The notes under the pieces: model-generated
The model's input: the letters and a program-made list of their open reading frames with translations, nothing else
The model's database searches: none
What the model was told of the DNA's origin: nothing
Shown: positions 35,166 through 43,011 of the stretch, in pieces
Numbering within the stretch: the stretch's first letter is position 1
How the letters are laid out: every line of letters starts with the position of its first letter
Assembly (NCBI GenBank): GCA_900543485.1
Contig: UQRM01000018.1
Span: 1-47,361, forward strand
From: an uncultured Eubacterium sp.
GTDB taxonomy: Bacteria; Bacillota; Clostridia; Peptostreptococcales; Anaerovoracaceae
Reading direction: 5' to 3'
Length of the DNA stretch: 47,361 nucleotides
Position numbers and translations under genes: made by a program

Positions 35166-36465
35166 GATCCTTTTCGTAAATGACGACAGGGATGCCGAGA
35201 TCATCGGCATCCTTTTTCAATGTCTCCACATCTCTCTGCTCCTTGACTCTCAGCAGGATGTTTATGCCGGAGGAAGTGTTCTTTACCTCGATGAAGTCCG
35301 AGGCGTGTCTTTCGAATGCTTCCGTTACAGCCAGCAATTTTTGGGAGTACAGCTTCCTGAGCTTTTTTATATGAGTCTGATAGCTGCCCGTCTCCATAAA
35401 AAGAGCCAGGGTCAGCTGCTCCAGCTTGGAACAGGTCTGAGAATAGTCGCCGGCCATTGAAGAGAAGAGAGCTGCCATCTCTTCGGGAAGGACCATATAG
35501 CTTATTTTCACCGCGGCGAACAGTGTGCTGGAAAAAGACCCCAGATAGATGACGTGATCGCTGTCTTCCAGGCTCTTGAGGGCGGGGACAGGCCGTCCGA
35601 AGTACCGCAGTTCGCTGTCGTAGTCATCCTCGATAATGTAGCTGTCGTTTTCCGCAGCCCAGTTGAGAAGCTCGAACCTTCTGCCGACAGGCATGACAGA
35701 ACCTGTAAATACATTATTGGATGGACTGACGTAGGCTGCCGTCCGTATGTTGGCAGGAAGCTTCTCTATAAGGATGCCTGTATCAGAGACTTTTACGGGA
35801 GTGATAGCAAAGCCCCGGTCTCTGAATATATTGCGTACCGGCGCGTATCCGGGGTTTTCCATGGCCACGTTTTCTATCCCCATTTTTCTCAGGATAGTAG
35901 CCAGATGGTTGGTTATCTGCTGAGTACCGGCACCGATGATGATTTGCTCCGGGGAACAGGAAACGCCTCGGGAAAGATAGAGATATTTAGCTATTTCGGT
36001 ACGCAGGACCTCTTCTCCCTGGGGATCCCCCTCGAAGAACAGCACAGGGGAATGCTCAGTGATCACCTTGTTCATGGATTTTTTCCATTTGTTGAAGTCA
36101 AAGCAGTCAGGATCGTAGATGAAAGGGACCGGGGCAACGCGCATGGCTTCATCCGCGGAAAAAGTCTGTACGGAGAGGATGCTGTCCCTCGATTCGGCAG
36201 CTCTCCTGGAGTGGGAAAAGACATTGCTGACGTAATATCCCGACTGGGCCCGACTATAGATATACCCTTCGACCAACAGCTGATTGTAGCATTGTTCAAC
36301 GGTGGTGACGCTGACACCGACGGATCTGGCCAGAGCGCGGAGAGACGGCAGCTTTTCCCCTTCCGTTATCTCTCCTCGCAGTATGGAGTCCTTTATGTAA
36401 TCATATATTTGAAGATAATATGGCTTTTTGCTGGTTTCGTCCAGCAGCGGCATGATAGCTTTCAT
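35077..36465 (-). CDS. MocR/PdxR-like GntR-aminotransferase regulator lacking the PLP lysine
   Basis: A 462-residue transcription factor. Residues ~12-80 form a GntR winged helix (L-R-A-L-A-R-S-V-G-V-S-V-T-T-V). Residues ~110-460 form an aminotransferase-like domain with N-P-G-Y and E-D-D-Y-D-S-E-L-R-Y. In most MocR proteins the PLP lysine lies in S-F-S-K; here it is S-F-S-S (Ser313), although a lysine occurs a few residues on in V-K-I-S-Y. It is divergent from an ECF S component, the arrangement known for PdxR and vitamin B6 uptake, so B6 sensing is the likely role. The 3' end overlaps yfhO by 89 bases. Confidence 0.9.
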   Translation of the reverse strand: MKAIMPLLDETSKKPYYLQIYDYIKDSILRGEITEGEKLPSLRALARSVGVSVTTVEQCYNQLLVEGYIYSRAQSGYYVSNVFSHSRRAAESRDSILSVQTFSADEAMRVAPVPFIYDPDCFDFNKWKKSMNKVITEHSPVLFFEGDPQGEEVLRTEIAKYLYLSRGVSCSPEQIIIGAGTQQITNHLATILRKMGIENVAMENPGYAPVRNIFRDRGFAITPVKVSDTGILIEKLPANIRTAAYVSPSNNVFTGSVMPVGRRFELLNWAAENDSYIIEDDYDSELRYFGRPVPALKSLEDSDHVIYLGSFSSTLFAAVKISYMVLPEEMAALFSSMAGDYSQTCSKLEQLTLALFMETGSYQTHIKKLRKLYSQKLLAVTEAFERHASDFIEVKNTSSGINILLRVKEQRDVETLKKDADDLGIPVVIYEKDLMFFYYNQIPLQRIPSLLRTLIQAWRKAD

Positions 36466-36568
36466 ATGGCCTCCTTGCTGTAAAATGAGGGATCTCGGTA
36501 GCAGCTGAAGTTTATCTCCGCCATTGATCCGGCAAAACTGTTATTATAAAAATAATTATTTTTGTATA

Positions 36569-36597
36569 TTAACTTACATACAGTTATCGTGTATTAT
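36569..36597 (+). promoter_or_regulatory. Promoter of the ECF S-component gene
   Basis: TTAACT (36569-36574), 17-base spacer, TATTAT (36592-36597). The surrounding 173-base AT-rich region also holds a minus-strand TATAAT (36548-36543) for the MocR gene and an imperfect inverted repeat ATACA-N6-TGTAT-like around 36578-36594 that could be the regulator's site. Confidence 0.5.
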
Positions 36598-36638
36598 AGT
36601 ATAGTACAAAGCATGATATTTGAAAAGAGGCATTTGCT

Positions 36639-37202
36639 ATGAAAACGAGAAACAATACATTCAAAATAGTGATGACAGCATTGATGATGTGTCTGATAAT
36701 GGTGGCTACTATGTTCATCAGGATACCTATACCGGGCACACAGGGATACGTCCATCTGGGAGACGCGATGATATTCCTGTCAGTGCTTATACTGGGATGG
36801 AAATATGGAGCGCTGGCGGCAGCCTTTGGCAGTATGCTGGCTGATATCATCGGCGGGTTCGCTATGTGGGCACCATGGTCTTTCGCTATAAAAGGGATAA
36901 TGGCGCTGATATTGGGGCTTATCGTGATGAAGTTCGCCGGCGGGGGAGAAAGCAGCGGCAAGAGGTTCATGGGCGTGGAAATCGCGGCCATGGTCATCGC
37001 GGGGGCCTTTATGGCGGCAGCATATTATGTGGCCGAAGGGGTCATGTACGGCAACTGGCTGGCTCCGGTATTGGGCGTACCATGGAATATCGGGCAGTTC
37101 GTGGCAGGAATGGTGATATCGGTACTCATCAGTACAGCCCTGTGCAAGACACCTGCCAGGACATATTTTGCCTATTCACAAAAACCTGTCACAATGAAAT
37201 AG
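36639..37202 (+). CDS. ECF transporter S component, probably for vitamin B6
   Basis: A 187-residue membrane protein with six helices. The S-component features are visible: the early A-L-M-M-C-L-I-M-V-A-T helix that contacts EcfT, G-Y-V-H-L-G-D-A in the first outer loop (substrate side) and G-S-M-L-A-D-I. The cargo cannot be read from sequence alone; its position opposite a PdxR-like regulator points to pyridoxine/pyridoxal (PdxU-type). It needs the general EcfA1-EcfA2-EcfT module, which is encoded 1-3.5 kb downstream. AAAGAGG lies before ATG 36639, and a clear terminator follows, so it is monocistronic. Confidence 0.85.
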   Translation: MKTRNNTFKIVMTALMMCLIMVATMFIRIPIPGTQGYVHLGDAMIFLSVLILGWKYGALAAAFGSMLADIIGGFAMWAPWSFAIKGIMALILGLIVMKFAGGGESSGKRFMGVEIAAMVIAGAFMAAAYYVAEGVMYGNWLAPVLGVPWNIGQFVAGMVISVLISTALCKTPARTYFAYSQKPVTMK

Positions 37203-37224
37203 TATAATAGGATAAAGTAAATAG

Positions 37225-37257
37225 GTGCGAGTTAATATCCGTTAACTCGTACTTTTT
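37225..37257 (+). terminator. Rho-independent terminator of the S-component gene
   Basis: Stem GTGCGAGTTAA (37225-37235) / TTAACTCGTAC (37242-37252), one G-U pair, followed by TTTTT (37253-37257). Confidence 0.85.
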
Positions 37258-37260
37258 GCA

Positions 37261-37304
37261 TTTGACAGCGGAGGCTTTTCAATGTCTGTCAAAAATGGTA
37301 CAAT
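37261..37304 (+). promoter_or_regulatory. aroD promoter with inverted repeat
   Basis: An extended -10, TG-G-TACAAT (37296-37304), lies 29 bases before aroD. Just upstream, TTTGACAG (37261-37268) and CTGTCAAA (37286-37293) form a perfect inverted repeat across the -35 area, possibly an operator. No consensus -35 at 17 bases. Confidence 0.45.
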
Positions 37305-37332
37305 TAAAAGCAATTTGTAGAAGGAAAGGGAG

Positions 37333-38151
37333 ATGGCAATGAGTACGCTTAAGATAAGGGATTTGACGTTGGAACCGGGGAAACCGAAGATAGCGGTCCC
37401 CATAGTGTCAGCCGACCCGAAGGATATCATCGCTGAATGCGAGAGCGTTAAAAACATGCCCTGCGATATGATAGAATGGAGAGCGGACGGATACCTGGGA
37501 GCGATGGAGGATCCCGAGGGCGCCATGGGAGAAAAGGATTTTTATCTGGATCTGATAAAGATTTTAGATGATATCAACTACATAGCGGCAGGAACACCGC
37601 TGATATTCACCATAAGGAGCAAGGATCAGGGAGGCGGTGTAGAGCTTACCGATGAACACCTGGCCAGCATAAGAGGACTGGTGGCGCAATCAGGCCTGGT
37701 GGATCTCGTGGATGTAGAGTTTTCGGGGAAAGATGCTGCCGGTGAGAAGGAAATCGTGACGAGACAGATAGACGAGATACATAAGCACAGCTGCAGGGTC
37801 GTGTTGTCTCATCATGATTTTGACGGTATGCCTCGAGCTGAGGAGATAGTCGAGACTGTCAGGAGTATGGCCGCCTTGGATGGAGATGTGTTCAAATTCG
37901 CGGCTATGGCGGCTACAAAAGAGGACAGCGAGAAATTGCTGAAAGCGACAGCTTTCCTCAGCAGAAACGGAATAGGCCCTCTCATTATGATAGCTATGGG
38001 AGAAATGGGCAAACCGGCCAGAGTGGCAGCGGGCAGGTACGGTTCCTGTGTGACCTTCGCATCCGGTAAGGAAGCGTCGGCGCCGGGACAGGTGGATGTA
38101 TACACCATGAAAAAGTGGCTGGATGACTACTACGACGGAAAGGAAAACTAA
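37333..38151 (+). CDS. aroD: Type I 3-dehydroquinate dehydratase
   Basis: Third step of the shikimate pathway: 3-dehydroquinate to 3-dehydroshikimate. The 272-residue TIM barrel shows the family's E-W-R-A-D (substrate contact), F-T-I-R-S, the catalytic His in S-H-H-D-F-D, and the Schiff-base lysine K188 in F-K-F-A-A-M. ATG 37333 fits AAGGAA; ATG 37339 (two codons in) fits AAAGGGA equally well. The next gene, ecfA1, starts on the base after its stop, so this metabolic gene leads an operon of ECF module and trmB. Confidence 0.94.
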   Translation: MAMSTLKIRDLTLEPGKPKIAVPIVSADPKDIIAECESVKNMPCDMIEWRADGYLGAMEDPEGAMGEKDFYLDLIKILDDINYIAAGTPLIFTIRSKDQGGGVELTDEHLASIRGLVAQSGLVDLVDVEFSGKDAAGEKEIVTRQIDEIHKHSCRVVLSHHDFDGMPRAEEIVETVRSMAALDGDVFKFAAMAATKEDSEKLLKATAFLSRNGIGPLIMIAMGEMGKPARVAAGRYGSCVTFASGKEASAPGQVDVYTMKKWLDDYYDGKEN

Positions 38152-38985
38152 ATGGAAGACTTCATCAAGGTAGAAGATCTGACATTTGAATATGTGAAAA
38201 GCGAAGACGGGACGGCGGTGAGAGCCATCGACAGCGTCGGCTTCAGCGTGGAAAGAGGAAGCTTTACGGCTGTAATAGGGCAGAACGGATCGGGTAAATC
38301 GACGCTGGCAAAGAATATAAATGCGCTGCTCGTTCCCACGTCGGGCAGAGTCATGGTAGACGGGCTGGACACCTCTGTGCCTGAGCATGTATGGGATGTC
38401 CGCAGCCGTGTGGCCATGGTGTTCCAGAACCCTGACAATCAGATCGTTTCGTCGATCGTCGAGGATGATGTGGCCTTTGGCCCGGAAAATCTGGGAATAG
38501 AACCGGCCGAGATAAGGAAACGGGTCGATGAGGCGCTGACAGGTGTAGAGATGTACGACTTCAGGAAGAAGGCTCCACATATGCTGTCGGGCGGACAGAA
38601 GCAGCGTATCGCCATAGCGGGGGCGGTGGCCATGGAGCCTGAGTGTATCGTATTCGATGAGCCGACAGCGATGCTGGATCCCAGAGGCCGTGATGAGGTC
38701 ATGTCAGTTATCAAACGCCTCAATGGGAAGGGTATAACAGTGCTGCTGATAACTCACTTCATGGAGGAGGCAGCTCAGGCGGATAAGATAATCGTCATGG
38801 ACAGAGGTGTAAAGAAAATGGAAGGGACTCCCGAGGAGATATTCCTGAGAGCGGATGAGCTGAAGGCTCTCAGCCTGGATGTGCCGCCTGCCGTAGATCT
38901 GGCTATGAAGCTGCGGGAGAGAGGTATAGATATTCCGGAAGGCATCTTGACGATAGATGATATGGTGAACTGCTTATGTCGATAG
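38152..38985 (+). CDS. ecfA1: ECF transporter ATPase A1
   Basis: A 277-residue ABC ATPase of the shared energy-coupling module. Walker [10 protein letters not shown] (about 43-51), the Q-loop F-Q-N-P-D-N-Q-I-V typical of EcfA1/CbiO, signature L-S-G-G-Q-K-Q-R and Walker B C-I-V-F-D-E-P-T are all present. It pairs with EcfA2 and EcfT to power vitamin S components, such as that at 36639. It abuts aroD without a gap and overlaps ecfA2 by 10 bases. Confidence 0.95.
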   Translation: MEDFIKVEDLTFEYVKSEDGTAVRAIDSVGFSVERGSFTAVIGQNGSGKSTLAKNINALLVPTSGRVMVDGLDTSVPEHVWDVRSRVAMVFQNPDNQIVSSIVEDDVAFGPENLGIEPAEIRKRVDEALTGVEMYDFRKKAPHMLSGGQKQRIAIAGAVAMEPECIVFDEPTAMLDPRGRDEVMSVIKRLNGKGITVLLITHFMEEAAQADKIIVMDRGVKKMEGTPEEIFLRADELKALSLDVPPAVDLAMKLRERGIDIPEGILTIDDMVNCLCR

Positions 38986-39827
38986 AAGTAAAAGGATTGA
39001 CCCATATATACAGTGAGGGACTCCCTCACGAATCGGTGGCGCTGGAAAACGTGTCCTTCAACGTGGAGGATGGACAGCTGGTAGGGGTGATCGGTCATAC
39101 CGGATCGGGCAAATCGACGCTGGTGCAGCATCTCAACGGTCTGCTTAGACCCAAGTCCGGAACCATTGTAGTGGGAGATGTGGATATCACGGCTGACGGC
39201 GTCGTCATGCGGGACATCAGGAGGAAGATAGGTCTGGTTTTCCAGTATCCTGAATATCAGCTGTTTGAGGAGACTGTAGCCAAAGATGTGGCTTTCGGGC
39301 CGGGAAATCTGGGGCTTTCACAGGAGGAGACGGAACAGCGGGTGAAGGAAGCCATCCAGATGGTAGGACTGGATTATGATGCGGTGAAGAATGTGTCGCC
39401 CTTCGAATTGTCAGGAGGACAGAAGAGGCGGGTAGCCATAGCCGGAGTCATTGCCATGAAGCCGGAGATCCTGATCCTGGACGAGCCTACGGCCGGGCTG
39501 AATCCCAAAGCTCACGACGATATCCTGGCCATGGTAAGAGCCATACATGAACAGGAGAAGAATATAATCTTCCTCATATCCCACAATATGAACGATATCG
39601 CCGCTATGGCCGACAAGGTCATCGTGATGGACAGAGGGCAGGTAGCTATGGATGGTACTCCGGCTCAAGTCTTTTCACGGGGAGAAGAGCTGAAAGCCAT
39701 GGGACTGGCGTTGCCTGATTCCATGGAGCTGGTGGCTCGGCTCAGGAGAGCGGGAATGGATATAGATACCAGCTGTCTGACTATGGAGCAGGCGGCAGAT
39801 GAGATAGCAAAGGTTTTGAAGAGATGA
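38976..39827 (+). CDS. ecfA2: ECF transporter ATPase A2
   Basis: A 283-residue partner ATPase of the ECF module, with Walker [10 protein letters not shown] (about 40-48), Q-loop F-Q-Y-P-E-Y-Q-L-F (the EcfA2 form), signature L-S-G-G-Q-K-R-R and Walker [13 protein letters not shown]. Overlaps ecfA1 by 10 bases and ecfT by 4, so the three are made in step. Confidence 0.95.
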   Translation: MSIEVKGLTHIYSEGLPHESVALENVSFNVEDGQLVGVIGHTGSGKSTLVQHLNGLLRPKSGTIVVGDVDITADGVVMRDIRRKIGLVFQYPEYQLFEETVAKDVAFGPGNLGLSQEETEQRVKEAIQMVGLDYDAVKNVSPFELSGGQKRRVAIAGVIAMKPEILILDEPTAGLNPKAHDDILAMVRAIHEQEKNIIFLISHNMNDIAAMADKVIVMDRGQVAMDGTPAQVFSRGEELKAMGLALPDSMELVARLRRAGMDIDTSCLTMEQAADEIAKVLKR

Positions 39828-40624
39828 TAAGAGATATAACCCTGGGGCAATACTATCCCGGAAATTCATACGTCCACAGGCTGGACCCGAGAGTGAAGAT
39901 ATTGGCGACGCTGCTTTACATCGTGTCCCTTTTTGTGGTTGACGATTTTATCGGGTTCGCTGTAGTGTTTCTGGGACTGGCTGTGGTCATCGCAGTATCC
40001 AAGGTGCCGCTGCGTTTCATACTGAGGGGATTGAAGCCGGTCTTCATCATAATACTCTTTACATTCGTGATAAATATGTTCATGATACAGGGAGAGACGC
40101 TGGTATCTTTCGGGTTTTTGACTATAACCAGGGAAGGACTGAGAACTGCTGTGTTCATGGCAGTCAGATTGATATTGCTGATAATCGGTTCATCGATGCT
40201 GACGCTGACCACCAGACCCATCAGCCTGACAGATGGGATCGAGGCTCTCCTTTCGCCATTCAAGAAGCTGGGGCTGCCTGCTCATGAGCTGGCTATGATG
40301 ATGACTATCGCGCTCAGATTCATACCGACTCTGCTGGAAGAGACCGATAAGATCATGAAGGCTCAGCAGGCAAGAGGCGCCGACTTCGAGAGCGGCAATA
40401 TCATCAGGCGGGCCAAAGCGCTGGTACCTATCCTGGTGCCGCTGTTCATAAGCGCTTTCAGGATCGCGCAGGAGCTGGCGATGGCCATGGAGGCCAGGTG
40501 TTATGGGAGCAATATCAAGAGGACCAGAATGAACGGTATGAAATTCCACAGCCGGGATCTGATCGCGTCGATAGTGTTCGTGATTTTCCTGGCGGTCATA
40601 GTAGCGGAAAGGATCGTACTTTGA
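39824..40624 (+). CDS. ecfT: ECF transporter T component
   Basis: A 266-residue membrane subunit with five to six helices that links the ATPases to the S components. Both coupling motifs are present: A-R-G-A-D-F in the first cytoplasmic helix and the E-A-R-C-Y-G-type A-R-x in the second. Starts within the last codons of ecfA2; trmB begins 1 base after its stop. This is the usual place of truA in many Firmicutes, so trmB here is a variant of that order. Confidence 0.95.
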   Translation: MIRDITLGQYYPGNSYVHRLDPRVKILATLLYIVSLFVVDDFIGFAVVFLGLAVVIAVSKVPLRFILRGLKPVFIIILFTFVINMFMIQGETLVSFGFLTITREGLRTAVFMAVRLILLIIGSSMLTLTTRPISLTDGIEALLSPFKKLGLPAHELAMMMTIALRFIPTLLEETDKIMKAQQARGADFESGNIIRRAKALVPILVPLFISAFRIAQELAMAMEARCYGSNIKRTRMNGMKFHSRDLIASIVFVIFLAVIVAERIVL

Positions 40625-40625
40625 T

Positions 40626-41324
40626 ATGAGACAGAGAAAGGCTAAAGACCTGGAAAAGAGGCTGCGGGAATGCAGCGCCTATATGACAGATGGTCCCGGC
40701 CAGGACGGCCGGGACTATTTCGGCCGTGGGATCGCTGATGGCGGTTATCACAGAGATCTGTTCGTTGAGATAGGATGCGGCAAAGGACAGTTCATAATAA
40801 GCAAAGCAGCGTCCCATCCGGAGGCTGATTTCATCGCCATAGAGGGTCAGGAAACGGTGATACTGCGAGCGTTGGAAAAAGCCAGGGAATACGACAGCGC
40901 CGATCCGGCCGGGAGCATGTCCGGCGCTTCCCACGGCAGGCTGACCAATCTCAAATTTATGCTTACCTTCGTCCATACCATGGATGAATTGTTCGATGAG
41001 GGACAGCTCTCGGGAATCTACCTGAATTTCAGCGATCCATGGCCCAAGGCGCGCCATGCCAAACGGAGGCTGACTCACAGGGAAAGGCTGAAGGACTATG
41101 CATGGGCGCTGAAAAAAGGCGGATTCATAGAGATGAAGACCGATAACGATGATTTGTACGATTTCACTCTGAGAGAGATAGCGGCGGCAGGATACGAGAT
41201 TGTTGAGCAGACACGAGATCTTCACAGCAGCAGCTTCGAATCACGCCTGACGACTACCGAGTACGAGGACAAGTTCAGCAGCAGAGGGAAAAATATCAAT
41301 TACGTGAAGGTGCTGGTGGAATGA
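40626..41324 (+). CDS. trmB: tRNA (guanine-46-N7)-methyltransferase
   Basis: Makes m7G46 in tRNA variable loops. A 232-residue class I methyltransferase with E-I-G-C-G-K-G-Q-F (SAM motif), I-A-I-E-G-Q-E, and the TrmB hallmark Y-L-N-F-S-D-P-W-P-K-x-R-H-x-K-R-R-L. T-D-N-D near the end and the final Y-E-D-K-F region also fit. Last gene of the aroD-ecf operon; it is followed directly by the noncoding RNA promoter, and no terminator of its own is visible. Confidence 0.95.
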   Translation: MRQRKAKDLEKRLRECSAYMTDGPGQDGRDYFGRGIADGGYHRDLFVEIGCGKGQFIISKAASHPEADFIAIEGQETVILRALEKAREYDSADPAGSMSGASHGRLTNLKFMLTFVHTMDELFDEGQLSGIYLNFSDPWPKARHAKRRLTHRERLKDYAWALKKGGFIEMKTDNDDLYDFTLREIAAAGYEIVEQTRDLHSSSFESRLTTTEYEDKFSSRGKNINYVKVLVE

Positions 41325-41329
41325 AGAAC

Positions 41330-41358
41330 TTGCATATGGGGTGAAGATATGTTATAAA
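41330..41358 (+). promoter_or_regulatory. Promoter of the 41.4-kb noncoding RNA
   Basis: TTGCAT (41330-41335), 17-base spacer, TATAAA (41353-41358), start near 41365. A second -10, TATAAT at 41364-41369, would start near 41376 but lacks a matching -35. Confidence 0.55.
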
Positions 41359-41364
41359 TTTAGT

Positions 41365-41588
41365 ATAATAGTTCGGGGTGGGGTAATGCCTCTGTGAACC
41401 TCCGAGGGCAGTGAGCGATATCTCGGAGGCGCGACCCGTATACAAGTTGTTTTTATGAAACGGATCTCCTTCGAGAATGGCAGAGGAGCATAAAGAAGTA
41501 TTGCGAAAATACTAACCTATGCCAAGTGAACGGGAAATATGAAACCTCTATGTGAATGGACGAACCATTTGCATAGAGGTTTTCTTTT
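41365..41588 (+). ncRNA. Structured noncoding RNA (~215 nt), family unresolved
   Basis: An ORF-free transcript with its own promoter and a strong terminator. Helices seen: CCTCCGAG (41399-41406)/CTCGGAGG (41422-41429); CCTCTG (41389-41394)/CAGAGG (41481-41486), which would close a larger domain; AGTATT/AATACT (41497-41513); and the 17-bp terminator stem. The size and free-standing layout fit either 6S RNA or the raiA-motif RNA of Clostridia. The long-range 5'-middle pairing fits 6S poorly, so raiA-like is my weak preference. It lacks the RNase P, tmRNA and SRP consensus boxes and any riboswitch signature I know. Confidence 0.6.
41543..41588 (+). terminator. Rho-independent terminator of the noncoding RNA
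   Basis: The 17-base arm 41543-41559 pairs with 41565-41581 (two G-U pairs, loop ACGAA), followed by a T-rich run (41579-41587). One of the strongest terminators in the window. Confidence 0.85.
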
Positions 41589-41678
41589 GCTTCTTAAAAT
41601 TTTTCAGCGTCCGCAGGACGTGCAGCCGTCACCGAAGGGGACGATCTTGGGGGCTTGGGGGCTATCCCTCAACAAGCG

Positions 41679-41705
41679 TTTTGGCGGGTAGAAAACCCGC
41701 CAAAA
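41679..41705. other. Perfect 11-bp hairpin at the edge of the island
   Basis: TTTTGGCGGGT (41679-41689) / ACCCGCCAAAA (41695-41705), loop AGAAA. T's are 5' and A's 3' on both strands, so it is not a standard terminator. Together with the G-rich CTTGGGGGCTTGGGG run before it, it reminds me of sequences near genes of Firmicutes integrative elements; this is a memory-based impression. The 187 bases between the RNA and the AraC gene hold nothing else. Confidence 0.4.
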
Positions 41706-41774
41706 TCGCAAAACATGTACATGTTTGCATTGCTTGCCAATTTGTGAAAACAGCCTATGAATATAACTGAATTT

Positions 41775-42731
41775 CTAATTGTTTTGAAGCAATACTCGGA
41801 CTGCTTGCGGCGTTTCTCCAAACTTCTGCTGAAAAGCATGATAAAAGTTCGATACCCCGTGATAACCAACTGCTTTTGCAATCTCGCTTGTATTCAGATC
41901 GCTTTTTTCTAAAAGCTCCAAAGCACGCTCCATTCGCAGCGTCCGAATATATTCCCCAACGCTTTTGCCCTCTGTGAGCTGAAATGCCTTTTGGAGCTTG
42001 TTTTTGTTAAGAGCAACCCTTTTGCTAAGTTCAAGAATTGTGGGAACACTGCCGATGTTTTCTTTAATCAATCGTTTTGCCTGTAAAACGGCTGCAATTT
42101 CATCTTCACTTAGGTAAACAGGCGAAGCCGAAGTATATCGCTGCATCAAATCCAGCAGATAACTCGCAGCAGTCAATCCCTGTCCACGCATCCAAAGCTG
42201 AAATGCGTCTCCTGCAAGTGGGCAATTTTCAATACGCCGATAGACAGATAACAACTCCGGCGAATGAATCTCATTGCAGGTTAGAGATTGTTTAGCATCC
42301 TCCCAAAAGCTGTCATAAAGAGACACATTATTTTCTCGAAAAAAAGATTCCTGAAAATACATTCCCCGAAACCGGAGTCGCTGCCCACCGGATATTTTCA
42401 TAAAAAGAGGAACCGGAGAATTAAAAACATAGCAGTCTATGCCGTTGCGGGATTTCCTCATTTCGGATTTTCGGTTATAACTAATCATTTGTCCTTCTTC
42501 CGTAAAGCCGATTCCTATATATCTCTGTTGGATTTGCGAACGGAACACTATATCCTTTGGAAATATAACGTCAACAGAAGCCACACAAAAACCATGCAAA
42601 TCTCCCCAAAACCGGACATAGGAAGTCTTATCGAAAAAAGTAAACAAAGTGCAGTTCCCAATTTCTTTTTGTTCGGCTCCCAGAGAACCATAAAACAGCA
42701 ATGTTTCATCTATATTATGAATTGTAATCAT
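41775..42731 (-). CDS. AraC family transcriptional regulator
   Basis: A 318-residue regulator with an N-terminal sensing half that I cannot match to a ligand and a C-terminal AraC DNA-binding pair of helix-turn-helix motifs (about residues 220-318; A-L-N-K-N-K-L-Q-K-A-F in the first, I-A-K-A-V-G-Y-H-G-V-S-N-F-Y-H-A-F in the second). ATG 42731 is chosen for its GAGGTGATT upstream; the longer ATG 42761 has none. It is divergent from the ABC transporter genes and, like YbtA-type regulators beside YbtPQ-like exporters, probably controls them. Its own promoter carries the GTTAG-N6-CTAAC palindrome. Codons differ from the first 41 kb. Confidence 0.93.
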   Translation of the reverse strand: MITIHNIDETLLFYGSLGAEQKEIGNCTLFTFFDKTSYVRFWGDLHGFCVASVDVIFPKDIVFRSQIQQRYIGIGFTEEGQMISYNRKSEMRKSRNGIDCYVFNSPVPLFMKISGGQRLRFRGMYFQESFFRENNVSLYDSFWEDAKQSLTCNEIHSPELLSVYRRIENCPLAGDAFQLWMRGQGLTAASYLLDLMQRYTSASPVYLSEDEIAAVLQAKRLIKENIGSVPTILELSKRVALNKNKLQKAFQLTEGKSVGEYIRTLRMERALELLEKSDLNTSEIAKAVGYHGVSNFYHAFQQKFGETPQAVRVLLQNN

Positions 42732-42787
42732 AGTAATCACCTCTATACGGAAATGGCACATCTTTTTCTATTTTGGCACGATTTTTG

Positions 42788-42803
42788 GTTAGCAAAAACT
42801 AAC
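42788..42803. promoter_or_regulatory. GTTAG-N6-CTAAC palindrome at the AraC promoter
   Basis: GTTAG (42788-42792), spacer CAAAAA, CTAAC (42799-42803). It begins 11 bases after the AraC -10 box (minus strand), just inside the transcript, and matches the DUF2325-leader copy at 15448 in 15 of 16 bases. Confidence 0.65.
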
Positions 42804-42814
42804 TGTTGAGATAA

Positions 42815-42843
42815 AGTATATCAAGAAAACCGCATAAAATCAA
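42815..42843 (-). promoter_or_regulatory. Promoter of the AraC gene
   Basis: Minus strand TTGATT (42843-42838), 17-base spacer, TATACT (42820-42815); start near 42808, leader ~77 bases. Confidence 0.65.
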
Positions 42844-42899
42844 GGGTTTTCTCAACATGACCGAACAATCGCTGTGTGTTTTAGGCACCGTCAGGCCGC

Positions 42900-42928
42900 T
42901 TGACGGAAAGCAAGAGTTGTTGTATATT
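42900..42928 (+). promoter_or_regulatory. Promoter of the ABC transporter operon
   Basis: TTGACG (42900-42905), 17-base spacer, TATATT (42923-42928), start near 42935, which lies within the following inverted repeat. Confidence 0.7.
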
Positions 42929-42963
42929 ATCCGTTGGTTAGCGCGAGCTAACCAACGGATAAT
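42926..42963. promoter_or_regulatory. 17-bp perfect inverted repeat with GCGA loop at the start site
   Basis: The arm 42926-42942 and its exact complement 42947-42963 flank GCGA. The centre is GTTAG (42937-42941)-N6-CTAAC (42948-42952). It overlaps the -10 end and the start site, as expected for a repressor site; in RNA it would form a long stem capped by a GNRA tetraloop at the 5' end of the message. Confidence 0.75.
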
Positions 42964-43011
42964 CATTTGTCTTTCCGAACAGTGAATCTGAAAGGCAGAG
43001 AAAGGAGAACT

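Noticed and set aside
41365..41588. RNase P RNA, tmRNA or SRP RNA as identity of the structured RNA
   Set aside because: The expected boxes (for example the SRP GGAAG-type tetraloop region or a tmRNA CCA end) are absent and the length does not fit RNase P or tmRNA.
41552..41770. 72-codon plus-strand frame after the noncoding RNA
   Set aside because: It starts in the terminator stem and continues through the GC hairpin; no ribosome site or homology-like sequence.
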